Assembly (NCBI RefSeq): GCF_949987535.1 | Contig: NC_080075.1 | Coordinates: 59,989,636-60,053,635 of the forward strand | Direction: 5' to 3' | DNA from: Balaenoptera acutorostrata | Lineage: Eukaryota; Chordata; Mammalia; Artiodactyla; Balaenopteridae | DNA length: 64,000 bases | Part shown: positions 35,446 through 48,015 of the stretch, one piece after another | How positions within the stretch are numbered: position 1 is the first letter of the stretch | Layout: the number at the start of each line of letters is the position of its first letter | The notes under the pieces: generated by a model | What the model was told of the DNA's origin: nothing | Database searches by the model: none | Seen by the model: the letters and a program-made list of their open reading frames with translations, nothing else | Made by a program: the position numbers and the translations under genes

Positions 35446-36565
35446 GTAGGTGGGGCTGGATTCATATGTGGCTGGCTCCTTAGCTTGCAGGGGTCTTGGG
35501 ACTGTTGCCAAGCGGCTGGTGGGTGGGTAAGCCCCCCTCTGCTAATAGACTAGAGGGAGGATTCCAAAATTTTGTTTGCCAGCACCATTGTCCTGTGGTA
35601 AAACAAGCTCCCCCAAATGGCTGCCACCAGTGTCTGTGTCCCCAGGGGGAGTCTTAGTCACCCCTTGCCTCTCCTGGAGGCTCTGTAAGATCAGCAAGTG
35701 GGTCTGACCCAGGCTTTTGTTTTTTTTAATTTTTTGGGTGAGTTGGGTCTTCGTTGCTGTGTGCGGGTTTTCTCTAGTTGTGTCGAGTGGGGGCTACTCT
35801 TCGTTGCAGTGCTCAGGCTTCTCATTGTGGTGGCTTCTCTTGTTGAGCACGGGCTCTAGGCGTGCGGGATTCAGTAGTTGCAGCACGTGGGCTCAGTAGT
35901 TGTGGCACATGGGCACTAGAGCACGTGGGCTTCAGTAGTTGTGGTTCGCGGGCTCTAGTGCACAGGATTAGTATTTGTGGTGCATGGGCTTAGTTGCTCT
36001 GTGGCATGTGGGATCTTCCCGGACCAGGCTCTAACCCGTGTCCCCGGCATTGGCAGGCGGATTCTTAACCACTGCACCACCAGGGAAGTTCCGAGGCTTT
36101 TTTCAAATTACTGCCTCTGCACTGGGTCTTGGAGCATGTGAGATTTTGCATGTGCCCTTTAAGAGAGAAGTCTGTTTCTTACATCCCTCTGCCTCTCCCA
36201 TTTGCAAGCCTCACTGGACTTCAAAGCCAGATGTTCTGGGGGCTCTGGCAGCTCCTCTAGGCTGGGGAGCTAGATGTATGGCTTGGACCCCTCACTCCTT
36301 GGGGAGAACCTCTGCAATTGTGATTATATTCCCATTTGTGTGTCACCTACTGGAGGTGTGTGTCTTGACTGTACTGCGTCTGTGCCCCTTCTGCACATCT
36401 TGTTGGGGTTATTTCTTTATATCTTTAGTGTGGGAAATCTTTTCCGCTATTCTTTAGGTATTTCTCATATTTCTCATAGATAGTTGCTCTGTAAATAGTT
36501 GTAGTTTGGTTTGCCCATAGTGGGAGGTAAGCTCAGGGTCTTCCTACCCTACCATCTTGGCCAGC
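35446..36565 (-). mobile_element. Isolated L1 5'UTR fragment, split by a SINE
   Basis: Minus strand reads ggccaagatggtagggtagg from 36565 inward, followed by gaccctgagcttacctccca, a standard older L1 5' start. The rest follows the same order as the 5'UTR at 4144-5105 (for example gctgccaccagtgtctgtgt against gctgccagtgtccttat on the plus strand). ORF1 and everything downstream are absent, so this is a 5' end without its body. Confidence 0.75.
35719..36093 (-). mobile_element. Long variant CHR-type SINE
   Basis: Minus-strand SINE whose 5' end (about 36093) reads cggaacttccctggtggtgc. Short flanking duplication around aggctttt (35711-35718 and 36094-36101). At 375 bp it is longer than the 290-bp copies because a cagtagttgtgg-type module on the plus strand is repeated about four times. 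Confidence 0.9.
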
Positions 36566-36979
36566 ATCCTAGGTCATATTCTTTTTAGTTTATTTGGGTA
36601 TTACTTTTGTTGGAGGTAAAAGACAGGATCTTTAAACTCTAAAGTCTACATCAAGAGTTCTTCCTCTTTAGGTCCACATTGAACAGGGAATCTCAAATCA
36701 ATTTAATAACAAGAGAAAAGCAATATTTTTAATTGAAAAATCCAGAAAGGTTATAACTCTTATTTTGAATTCCTGAGACAATATGTAAGAGAGAATGGAA
36801 CTTTTGCAAATACTACCCACGCAGTAGTAAATCAGCAGAGAAAATGCTGATGCGATGAAATGGGTAATTTTAATGCAGAAAAATATTTGTTTCCCAGAGT
36901 TTCTGGGTTTCAATTGATTGAATATACACAGCAGAATGCAAGTTTTTCTTATTTTTCTTTTAATCAGAATTCATAGCAG
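36566..36979. other. No recognised feature
   Basis: AT-rich sequence with nothing I can support. Confidence 0.4.
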
Positions 36980-37365
36980 GTAATTCATTCATTCATTGAC
37001 TATGTATTGAATACCTATTGTGTGCTTGGCAATGTAGATAAGTGGACTCAATAATTAAAAGAAAATCTTGAGTTGCTTATAGTTTTATAGGACAGATAAA
37101 TAAATGAGCAGACAAATAAAATTCCATCTTCTAAGTGCTATAATATGGGTATACAGAGGTGTTGTTGGAACTCATAGGGGAAATACCAGTCTTGAAGAGT
37201 TTAGGGATAGTGTATGAGTGATGGAGACACTGAATATTTAAAGCCAGGGATGACACGTTCTGATTTTCATTTTAGAAAGTTGACACTGAATGCCAACTGG
37301 GGAACAGATTGAAAAGCAGTGAGGCTAGAGGAAGGGAAACCAGTCAGGTGGCTGTTGTCTTGCTA

Positions 37366-37630
37366 ATAATAGCTCACACTTAATGAGTGCTCACTATGTA
37401 CCAGACACTCTCCCAAAGCACTTTACGTATGTTAATTTATTTAATCCTCACAGCAATATTATGAGGTGAGTTGCTTTTTTCTTTTTCTCATCTTTGTTTT
37501 GTAATAGAATAGAGAGATTAATAGTTTTTCAAGGTAGTACAGTTGGGAAGAGGCAGAGCTGGGATTTGAATGCAGTCAATCTGGCTCCAGAATCCATGCT
37601 TTCAAACTTTATGATATGCATCTGCCTCAC
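37366..37630 (-). repeat. MIR SINE, well preserved
   Basis: Reverse MIR order is clear: taatagctcacacttaatg, ctatgtaccagacactctcc, taatcctcacagcaatatta, ggcagagctgggatttgaat, tctggctccagaatccatgc. Confidence 0.8.
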
Positions 37631-38001
37631 AAAGTTATCCAGAAGAGAGATTAATGATGTGAAAGAAGTGGCGTTGGGGCTGGTAATGAGAGGATTCTTG
37701 GAAAGATACTAAGGAGCTAAAATCAACAGGGCTTGGTGCTTGATTAGATTAGGGGGCTAATGGAAAGGAAAATGTCATGAGACTCTTAAGTTTTTGGCTT
37801 GGGCAGTGGGGTGAGTGGAAATTCCATTCATTGCAATTGGGATCCCAAAAAGTGGCTGGTTTTGTTGGAAAAAAATAATGAATTCTGTGTGTGCTGAGTT
37901 TGAGGTATCTGTGGAATATTCTAGTGGAAACATTAAGTAGAGTGTTAGAAATATGTGGAGATTGAGATCTGGGCTGGAGATATATATTTGAGAATTATTG
38001 G

Positions 38002-38075
38002 CATATTTATACATATGTATGTATGTATATACATACATACAAGCATATATACTATATATATATATGTATATATGG
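38002..38075. repeat. AT-rich microsatellite with a perfect palindrome
   Basis: Runs of tatg, catac and ta units. Positions 38016-38041 form a perfect 26-bp inverted repeat centred at 38028/38029 (gtat units on the left, atac units on the right), flanked by a (ta)n run at 38052-38065. Confidence 0.9.
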
Positions 38076-38339
38076 TTAAAAATGGGTAAGGTCATACTAG
38101 GAAAAGTTTTAGAGTAAAACGAGAGCTAGAGAGAGAACTGTGGACCACTCTGACATTCAAAGGGAAGGGTAGAGGAGAAGATTCCACAAGGATACTGAGA
38201 TGGATTGAACAGAGAAATAGGAGGAACACGAAGAGAGCCACAGATACAAAAGAAGAGTTTTAAGAGGGAAGAAATGGTCAAAAGGGTCAAGAGAAACTAA
38301 TCTGAAGTCAGAAAATTCTCCACTTACTAAGCAATGAAG

Positions 38340-39350
38340 AAGTTAGTAATTTTGGTGAGAGTAGTTTTACTAGAGTAATGATTGTAGAAGCTCCAAACTG
38401 CACTGGATTAAAAAGTAAATGGCAATTGAGAATGTATAGACAATGAATGTGCATAAATCTTCAAGAGCAGTTTTGTAAATTTTCAGATGTTAACCTTTAT
38501 TCGAGTTGCTAAGTCATGTCTTATGAAAATAATTTGCAACCCTAGAGAACCAGACAGGATTATTTACCTACTGGGAATGAGCAGGTATCCTCTATTTAGT
38601 GAGAATTTGGGGTACCAACACTTCTTTCCCATCAGCATATCACTGGTACATGAAATTACCAGTGACATTAATATTAATCTATCGTTAATATTGCATGGCT
38701 TTGAGCTAATGATCCTGGGAAGAGATAAAAAATTAAGCTTCAAATAGTTATAACCCTTACATGAAAACACACTTATTTCATCTTTTCCTGGAAGTGGTAA
38801 GCAGAGAGCAATTTCATACAGGTAACCTAGGATGAAAGTCAGTGAGGGAGGAGGCATAGAATTGGGGGGAAGCAGCTGGAATTTAGTGCATGGAGGGAGT
38901 ATCTGAACAGAATAATAGTCCTAGGTGTGTATGCATGTATTTGGGTGTAGAGGGAGATGGGTAGCAGGTGATAGTCCAGAAGATAAATTGTAATTTCTTC
39001 AGCTTCAGCTTTGCATAGTGCTCACCCTATCTGCAAGCCTCTACTGCCCTGACTGTGTGTAAATGACCACAGCTAATTAGTGCAACTTGTTAGTAGCAGT
39101 GCACTTCATTAAGCATTTCTGAATACTCCTCAAGCTTCTCTTTGTGTCCTTAAGGGAGCAGTTGTTAACAGGCATGTGGCTTGGTAAGAGCGCCTTCCTT
39201 ACTTAGAAACAGTTTGAATGATGAAGCAGCAGCAGAATACTGGCTATTTTGAGGGACAGGAATATAACAAATGATGAGATAGCTATAGAAATATCTTTCA
39301 TCCTCTTTATGAATTTAGACAGTATTGACATTCAGAATGAATGCTCATCA

Positions 39351-39354
<4 letters not shown>
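38340..39354. other. No recognised feature
   Basis: Unique-looking sequence without a supported gene or repeat. Confidence 0.4.

Positions 39355-39394
<40 letters not shown>
39355..39394 (+). repeat. (TG)20 microsatellite
   Basis: Forty uninterrupted bases of tg. The longest pure dinucleotide run in the window and a likely length-polymorphic marker. Confidence 0.97.
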
Positions 39395-39395
<1 letters not shown>

Positions 39396-39810
39396 ATGAT
39401 TTTAAAGGTGTACTGTCCCCAGATCCTGGGTGTTTGTTAACAGACATCGCTGATGGCCAGTTGAAACACCTTCTACTCTGGAAATGTACTGCTGGAAGAA
39501 GGAGGGATGGATCTTGTAATGAAATCAATGTCTTTGGATACAGGGCAGAATTCTTAGAAAGGATGGAAATTCTCCTGAAGAAGGTGGGAAGATTGAGGCA
39601 GTTTAAAGGGAGGATTGAGAGGAAAGAGCTCACATGAGGCAAGAGGTACTGTCCATAAAGCGGTTCCCTGAGAAGGTTTAATTCCCTGGATCCTTCTCTT
39701 TACCTCCCACCAGATGACAAACTATGAGGAAAGTCACATTTAACATATAATGTTCAGGCTAGCCTCAAGTTGTTATTCCCTTGAGTTATTCCAGACTCTG
39801 TAGAATTTCT

Positions 39811-40014
39811 TTTTTTTAATTTGTTTTTTATTGAAATATAGTTGAATTACATTGTTGTGTTAATTACTGCTGTATAGCAAAGTGACTCGGTTATACATAT
39901 GTATTCATTCTTTTTCATATTCTTTTCCATTATGGTTTATCACAGGATGTTGAATATAGTTCCCTGTGCTATACAGTAGGACCCTGTTGTTTATCCATTC
40001 TGTATCTACCAGCC
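39811..40014 (-). mobile_element. Very short L1 3' end insertion
   Basis: Plus strand shows antisense L1 3'UTR: tatagcaaagtgactcgg, catattcttttccattatgg, gttccctgtgctatacag. Imperfect flanks actctgtagaatttct (39795-39810) and actctacagaagttct (40017-40032) may be the target duplication. Confidence 0.85.
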
Positions 40015-40032
40015 AAACTCTACAGAAGTTCT

Positions 40033-42085
40033 GATACATCTGTATGTGATGGTGGTAGAGAGAAAGAAAGGAAAGTAGACCCTGGTTCCATATCAGACTT
40101 TCTTCTGCTGCCTGTGGAATATTACACTTTACAAATGACAGAATACTATAATTGCTTCCTATGACTACTGCCCTGAAGTTAGATTGGAAATTGGCATCAG
40201 ATATTCAGAGGAGCCCATGAATGTCACAGAGAAGGCAAGGGGATATTTATAGAACAATAATGAACTCAACACAAGAGTGTCAACAAATTGAGGGTTTACG
40301 TGTCTTTAATATCTAAGAATACAGAATGCAATGCATGGCATCTGAAGTAAGGCTGTTGAGTAGATGTGGTTCGTGCTAGTGTTGGTTTGTGGGCTCCAGA
40401 AGCTCTGGCAGCTCTTGAATCTATAGGAAAAGTGAGCTCTGCCCTTCCGTGTTACTTTTGTTCTCAGTGATTGGAGCGATGGATAGCTACACTTTCCTTG
40501 GTTCCCATGACAGTGATCCAATTCTTGTCTTTTAATCCATTTGGATATACCTACATTTGTAATCTGTCTATCAGTAACAGACAATACTAATTATTGGTTA
40601 TCATCTTTGTAAGAAGTCTTAGAAAATGTCTCAAACCTTTAGCCTGAGGCATATTTCGCTTTAGAAAGCTTGTCTTTCAGTATGCTGCTTCATGGATTTT
40701 ATTTCCATAGGGACCATCAAATGAAATATTATGAAAAGATTGGAACATTCTAATTCACCGTGGTCCAGCAAAGTCTGTCAAAGAGCAAATCTCCAGAAGC
40801 ACTTTTTAAAGGGTAGAGTTTTATTATCTTCAAGCTTATATATCTTGAACTTGATAAGTTCTCAGACAAATAGAGTTTGACTACTACAAAGCTTTAGGAG
40901 ACCCGTTTTAACCAGTAGTCTAGAACTTCTAGTTAGAACATTATTTGTTAATATGGGACATGCTTAAAACATTGTTCTGTGACATGTGACATGACTTTGT
41001 TTAAAAGATAATAAACTTTAAAAATTGGTAAGAAATGATCAAACTTACAGTACAGTATGAAAATATATAACCGATATTTACATATCCCCCTCTCTATTTG
41101 AAGAAATATTTAGCCATATCATATTTGCTTCAGATCTCTGCCCTCTGTCTTCCTCTGTCCTCTCCCTCCCCCCTTGCCCCTTCTCCTCCTCCTCCTCTTT
41201 CTTTCCCCACCCCCATCTCAAAGAAATACAAATTACAAATACAGCTAAAGTACCATCCCTCTCCCTTCTTTTTCTCTCTTCTTCCCCAGAAGTTGGTGTG
41301 TATCCCAACATCATGTTGTGGAGTGAAAAGCAAGTTACAAAAGGATACTTATAGTTCATTCATATCTGTGTAAATTTTAAAAACACACAGAACAATATTA
41401 TGCATTGTTTGATTAAAGACATTTTAGTAAGACTCTTTCCCCATAATAAATAGAAAAGAACCAGTTCATGAGGATTTATATGTCACAAGCAATAAACAAC
41501 TTGCAACAAGTCAGGATATACTGAACTGACATATCCACTCAAGGACATTTTAGTATTCTAAATTATTAGTCAGTAGTAATCTGGCTTGATACATTTAAGC
41601 AATAAGGATACTTTTAGTTCTAGAGCTATAACTGCTCCCATTTTATCAGTTACATATCTCTTTCAGTATGTAAACCTAGAGTCTTATAGATGTGAAATAT
41701 ACTGCATAATAAAATGTTTTCCTTGGTTGGATTTAGCTAGTAAAATAAAGTAATTAAATGCCATGGCTTAGAGTTCCAACTGATTTACTTCAATAGAAAT
41801 GACCTCATAAAATTCTCACCCAGTTGTGCAAGCTAAGTCTCCATTCATTTTAAATGATTTATAGGGATGTTAGGGGTCTGGGAAAATAGATACAGCAGAA
41901 CCATATAATATACCAAGGTTAGCTCTGTAAATAATTGGTCAAGGTATATGTACTTAATAAACTTAAAGATAATATTAACTATCTAGCAAGTCTTAATTTT
42001 CTCTATGAAGCATGCCTAAATGCATGACCCCAATGAACTCTTCTAATTCTTAGCATTGAATTACATTATCTTTTGTTTTGCTTTG
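40033..42085. other. No gene; one CT-rich tract
   Basis: About 2 kb without gene or named repeat. A pyrimidine-rich tract lies at 41135-41215, giving spurious Pro/Ser-rich or Glu/Arg-rich open frames on either strand. Confidence 0.45.
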
Positions 42086-42089
42086 TTCA

Positions 42090-42175
42090 CTATTTTCTGT
42101 GTTTACTTTTACTTTTTATATACCCATGGTGCTTAGCACAGTACTAGGCACAAAGTAGGTGTTGATGACGAATTC
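42090..42175 (+). repeat. L2 LINE terminus, short
   Basis: ccatggtgcttagcacagta, ctaggcacaaagtaggtg matches the final bases of L2. Confidence 0.5.
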
Positions 42176-43689
42176 TGTTTTGCATGGTTTTAAATATTTT
42201 TGAAATAAAAGAATTTGTCTTTAGGCATAGGATTATGTACATAGGAAGCACAAAGGTTGTGGTCCTTTAAGAGAGTAAATTGACTGTTCCCTCTACCTGA
42301 TCCACCTGATTCACTTGATTCTTCATTCCAGTTGTTAAGATACTAAGAGAAAAATTGTAGAGTAATCCTGAAGAAAACTTAAATATAACAGGATCCAAAA
42401 AAAGAGACTAGGGTCTTTTGTATTGTATTATAATTATAATGCTCTTGGTTATTATTTGTGGTAAAAAAATGTTCAACTAAAGAGCTGGAATCAATGATTC
42501 ATTGAATAGTATCAATTCTTTGCCATTACAAACATGAAACCATTCTTATTTTTATTCTTTTTATTTGTTTCCTATCATTTTTAGCTATGGTCTTCTGACT
42601 TTCCCTTTCCTGTTTCTCAACAGAACTTGGTCAGATTGTGTAATTTCCTAGTCATATTAAGTATTTAAAGGTTTTATCCAGCTTAAATCTCATTCAAAGT
42701 TCTACCTCTTCCCTTTTCCACATACCAGGCCCCAGAGTGTTAGGATGGGAAGGAAGGAGAAAGTTTCTTTACACAAGAGATCACTATGGTAGTCTCCTTC
42801 CTTTGAGTTACTGCTGCTTCTCTGGTTAACAAATATTAGTCATCTATACCCTCTGCATGGCAGATGTCCAAATGTTGGCTGCCCCGTGTGCATATAAATG
42901 TGTGAGGTGGGTCAGGGGCTTGGAGGAGCTTTGGGGCCTTCTAGCTGCACAGCTTCCTACCTTGGCAGCTATGACTCCAACTTCATCACTTCTACCCATT
43001 TTTTTGCTTTAAATTGATGCCACAGATATGCACCCCACAGCCTCTTGCACCTGTGTGTATATGTGTATGTGCACACATGTGTGTGTATTTGTGGTGCATT
43101 TTCATCAAGCATTGACAATTTTTATGGTTGTACTAGCAAAATGGCTACAGCCCAGCTACCATCCATCATGTCCATTTGATGTATGGGAAGCTTACCCACC
43201 TTGAGCACCCCAAGAGTAGAAGTGAAGATTGCTCACCTGTGGGGAACCCCACACCCTCTGCCTGTCATCTCTCTCCAGCTCCCTTTTCTCTTCCATAGGC
43301 ACAGGGGTAGATCAGCAACTCCCCTTTCTTGGCCATAATTCCACTACTGAATGGAATGGTGGTCCCCCTTTCTTGCAGGCATCCCCAGTCTCTATGGTGA
43401 TTCCCTTGGCGTCTTCCCTCCTACCTGGCTTGTAGAGTTGTCTACAGATGGGGATAGGAGGTAGGAAGAGTAGCCTCTTCTTCCTGTTGCCATCCCTCCT
43501 CAGCCTCCTTTCTTAGAGGCTGGAGAGGTGGGTAGGAATAGACGCCTGTGGTAGTAAAACCATTTCTGTGGTCTCCTTGTGATCCCAGGGAAACTTTCTG
43601 ACTCTAACCTTTGGTGGTTCTCTTCATATGTGGACTATGCACTTAGTGCCTCTTAGTCCTCAGGTTTTGGCCAAATTTGTTTACAAATT
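42176..43689. other. No gene; TG-rich patch
   Basis: Unique-looking; an imperfect tgtgta/cacaca-like patch at about 43050-43095. Nothing else supported. Confidence 0.4.
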
Positions 43690-44231
43690 CTGTGTTACAG
43701 ACAGTTTCAAAAATAGCTCCCAATGGTCTCTTCCTCCTGTTATTCATGCCCTTGTGAACCACCCTTTCTTTGTGAGCGGACTGGACCTAGTAACTCACTT
43801 CTGATGCATAGCATCTGGCGAAAGTGATGGGATGTGGCTCTGGGAATTAGGTAATAAAAGCCTGGCACTTCCATCTTGTTTGCACTCTCTCTCTGGATCT
43901 TCTCGCTCACTTGCATTAACGAAGCAAGCTGCCACGTGTGAGCTGCTTTATGAAAAGGCTCACAAAGCAAGGGACTGAGGACAGCCTCTGGCCAACAGCT
44001 GTGAGGAAGTAATTCCTGCCAACAACCATGTAAGTGAGCTTGGAAATGAAACCTTCCCCAGTCAAACCCCAAGGAAAACCTTGATTGCAGCCTGTGATGC
44101 TGAAACAAAGAATCTACTTAAGTGGCACCTGGATTTCTGACTCATTTATTATCCTGTGAGATAATAAATGTTGTTTTAAGTCACTAAATGTTGGGGGGTT
44201 ATTTGTTACACAGCAGTAGATGACTATTACA
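43690..44231 (+). mobile_element. MLT1-type MaLR LTR
   Basis: About 540 bp in MLT1 order: gaaagtgatgggatgtggc, taataaaagcctggcac (TATA-like), cactctctctctggatc, gctgccacgtgtgagctgc, gccaacaaccatgtaagtg, then a polyadenylation-type gagataataaatgttg and a terminal gttacacagcagtagatgac. Old and non-coding; the antisense frame 44108-43740 is incidental. Confidence 0.8.
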
Positions 44232-46744
44232 TACTGCTACTTCTCTTTGTATCTTCTTTATTGACTTTTCAAGGGGTATAAATGTTTTAGATAACTGCAA
44301 ATATGAGCGTTTAATTTGTACTCATCTAATATTCAATTGTTCTATAACATACTGGTTTAATAAAGCTTATTTCTTAGGGATTTTTGAACTTCTTGTAGAA
44401 ACTTGAAGTTTATTCTCCTCATTTTCCTTGTCTAGCAAATATCTTAATTATCTTTCTGGCAAGGCAAGGTGGCATGTGACTTTGCTTCTGAGTTCTTTGA
44501 TGGCAAGTCCAAGTAGGTTGGTAGATGACAAAAGTTTGACTAGAGGAAACTGTTTTTCTTTAAAGGTCAATAGGTTCATTAGGAATACCAGGCTTTAACC
44601 CAATATTTGTTTTGAGTATAGCCCATCATTACAATACAGAGTTTTACTTAAAAATTTTTTAAGAAATATTTTCAGTCCCTTTTCTCTAATGCTATTCAAG
44701 AAAGGGGCAAGATGAGAAGGAAAACAGGTTTTCCCTCTTCCTAACCTAATGTACACACCTGACCTTTCTCCTTGAAGTGTCTGAAATATACTATCCTTGA
44801 AACAAAAAAAGTACCAGATTGAGTCTCTTGGGAATTTTCCCAGTTTGTTCTGCTATAAAAATTTCCCTTGCTCCAGATATCATGAGTATATATTTAAAAT
44901 TACTATTGCTTAGAGCAGGCAGGCAATATATTTTTTTCTTTTTTTTAAAAAATAAGTGTTCTGTCTTTTCTCGTCTTTTATTCTGTGTGTGTTCTATCCA
45001 ATAATACGTACATTAGATAGCACAGCAATCCTTCCAGGATCCTAGGGCTTGAGGAAAAATTATGTCCTCTAGTTCATTTAATGGTATTCAGACTGTATTT
45101 CAGAAAACAGCCATTTAGTCTTAGTTTTAAAACTCATGTGAGACTCTGTTTACACTACATTGGTAATGTACTTTTGTATTTAACATCGTATTCCAGTACT
45201 TCGGGTAAAGGAAACAAGGATAATTTAGTCATTTGTTTAAAACAATGTCCTGGCTCTTCTTCTGGGTTATGTGCTTCTCTTCACAGTTCTGCTCTCAGAC
45301 ATGTCAGCATCTTTCATTAGATCTATCTTTCCAACTTAGGAGGAACTCCCTTTTCTTCTCTGAATGGTAGTTATCAGAGCTCAGTCTAAGTTCCTCCAAA
45401 AAGCCTTTTAATATTCTTCCACTCATCTCTTCTCTCTGATTTCCTACTGCTATGGATCTTTTCCTATAGAATCTTATATTTATTTGTTCATAAATTATTT
45501 CAGACTTCTGAATGTTTGTATGTCCTAACTTAAGCATTGCAGTCAAACCCATGCCTTTTTTATGTAGTTATTTTTCTCTAGACTAAAAGGGACAAGGAAT
45601 TGGTAGAACTTTAAGTCTTGGAAAGTTGATGGGATGGGTATTTTGGAGTCAGGCTATCTGCCCAGTCTCTTGAATAACGTCTCAAGAACAGAGTTATGTG
45701 TGGGTGAGTGTGATTTCAAAAGGGAAAATTTCCTACTTTCTCATACCCTATATGTCTCTGCTGGACCCCATTATACTTCAAGATTTCCCCTTACCAGTTC
45801 ATTGATTACTGAACCAATCAACGTAATTTTAAAATATAGTTCTGCTCTTAGCAAGATTATTGTGTATGTGTTATATTGAATTTATAGAGTACTCAACTTC
45901 TGTTCAGTTGTCAGTTTTTCTCTTCAGCGTTCTTTGGTAGTCACTCATGGGTCCAATCTATACATAGCATCTTAGTTATAACTTTTTAAAAGACCCTTGA
46001 AAAGTCACTCACAGGATATAAAGATGGCTATCTGATAGAACTGAAACCTATGGGTGCTGATGACAGTTCACACAGAAGAGGAGGGCCAGGTTAGGCATCC
46101 CTCCAAATGTTAGCCTAAATGAGATTTCAGTAGTTCAAGCTTAGGGTGTATGTGTGGGTGTATGTGGGGTGGGAGAGAGGGAGAGAAAGGGAGAGAAAAA
46201 TTGAGAAGCAACATTATCAATATAAGTTAGTAATAGTGTGACTTTTCTGGAGCTGAATATTCAAATATAATGATAAATGATTCATGAAAATTGAACTGAA
46301 AATATTGACCAAATTTGCTGACACCAAAAGGCATAAATGCAATCATTTATTTGACATGAAAAACTATTTTTCCTTTAGGAATTGGAAATATACAAAGACT
46401 TCAAAGTTGGTAAAGTGCCCAATATTTAGAGGGAGTGAAAAAAAAAATGTCCATCCAGATGTTTGCAAGTGTTTAAATAATTAGAATTGTATAGACAAGA
46501 CATCTATTTGAATTTTCAGGTTAGATATATTTTATTATTATGTAACCTAAGATCTGAGACTTAAATCCCACAAATATTTATTAACTGCCTGCTGATGATT
46601 ATACGCTGAGGGAAGATGAGAGAGATGGTAGAAGATGAAGGAAGAAAGGTCGCCTTGAAGTCTTAGTTTTATTTTTTATAAGATGAAGAATCTTAAAATT
46701 TCTTGAATAGTAGAATGCTATACAATATACTTTTAACATTTTAT
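44232..46744. other. No gene; G-rich/GA simple tract
   Basis: About 2.5 kb without a supported gene. A tgtgtg then gagaggga simple tract lies at 46145-46205. Open frames are short and domain-free. Confidence 0.4.
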
Positions 46745-47640
46745 TTTTTAAAAATTTCCTACCATATAATTGGATTTTCTTGTGTACAGTTCTGTTCATC
46801 TTAACGAATGTATAGATTAATGTAACTCCCCACAATTAGGCTACAGAACAGTTTTGTCACCCCAAAACTCCCTTGTGCTACCCTCTTAGAGTCACAGTGT
46901 TACCCACACCTAACCCCTGACAACCACTGACGTGTTTCCAATAACTATAGTCTTTTTTTTTTTCCTTTTTGACAATGTAATATAAATGGAATTATAGAGC
47001 ACATAACTTGTAGGGACTGGCTTATTTCACTCAGCATAATGCCTTTGTGGTGTGTGTCAATAGTTTGTTTCTTGTTATTGCTGAGTAGTATTCTACTTTA
47101 TGGATGTACCACTGTTCGTGAATCTACTACATACTGAAGGATATTTGGGATGTTTTCAGTTTTGGTGATTATGAATAGAGCTACTATACATGTTCTTGTG
47201 TATAGATTTTTCTGTGAATGTGAGTTTTCATTTCTCTAGAGTAAATCAAAGAGTGGGATTGCTTGTAAGTATATATACAACTTCATTAAAAATTATAAGA
47301 AACTGCCTAACCTTTTTTTTAGAATAGCTTTCCTATTTTGCATTCTTACCAGCAGTGTATAAGTGTAGTTGCTCTGCATTCTCCCAAAACTTAATAGTTC
47401 AATAAAAAAATTAGCCATTCTTATAGATATATAGTGATATCTCATTTTGATTCTAAATTGCATTTTTCTAATCGTTAATGATGTTGAACAGATTTTCTTG
47501 TGTTTATTTGCCATCCATCTATATCTTTTCAGGTGAGTGTCTGTTTAAGCTTTTTGCCCATTTAAGATTGGGTTGATTGTTTCCTTACCATTGAGTTTTG
47601 AGAGTTCTTCATGTTTTTGAAAGCTCTGACATTCGTATCA
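46745..47640 (-). repeat. Old L1M-type LINE fragment
   Basis: Plus strand reads antisense old L1: gtgtacagttctgttcatc, ctgacaaccactgacgtg, acttatttcactcagcataa-like sequence, gctgagtagtattctac, ttgggatgttttcagtttt, gagtgggattgcttg. About 0.9 kb, many changes, no open ORF2. Confidence 0.8.
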
Positions 47641-47844
47641 ATGCAGACCGTAGATTAGGCAAAAATATCTAAAGGCAGAGAAAGAAGAAAGGGAGCTGTA
47701 ACTGATTTTCTACTAAGTATGGCTTCTTACATTGTGAAATGTTCTTGTACATCTGTTAATATTTTGGATCAATGCTTATTTCTTGTCTCTGAGTGTCTGC
47801 TTGAATAGTGAATGATTGATTTACTGCTTTTGATAGACTGCAGC

Positions 47845-48015
47845 TTTATGATAGCTTATATACTTGATTCTCCCAACAACCCAGTCAGATATTGCCACTC
47901 ACATTTCACAGGTAAGGAAACTGAAGGGCTCAGAGAGACCTGCACTTGTCCAAGGTCACTTAGATGGGTGAGCTGGAACTGGAACCCAGCAATGTGGTTT
48001 CCACACCATGTCCTC
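47845..48015 (-). repeat. MIR remnant
   Basis: Reads attctcccaacaaccc, catttcacaggtaaggaaac, gtccaaggtcacttag, ctggaactggaacccagc in reverse MIR order. Confidence 0.7.

Larger units (their letters stand above)
36980..38330 (+). repeat. Old unnamed interspersed repeat, third copy
   Basis: Starts with short (attc)n, then tattgaatacctattgtgtg. Later: atgacacgttctgatttt, gttgacactgaatgcc, aagtttttggcttgggcag, gagtttgaggtatctgtgg, gagatctgggctggagata. A MIR (37366-37630) and an AT-rich palindrome (38016-38041) lie within it. Confidence 0.45.

Noticed and set aside
39307..39642. Open frames with long His-Thr or Cys-Val repeats
   Set aside because: They translate the (TG)20 microsatellite and are not proteins.
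41078..41373. Glu/Arg-rich and Pro/Ser-rich open frames on opposite strands
   Set aside because: Produced by the CT-rich simple tract at 41135-41215.
43740..44108. 122-codon minus-strand open frame
   Set aside because: Lies wholly inside the MLT1-type LTR, antisense; a chance frame.
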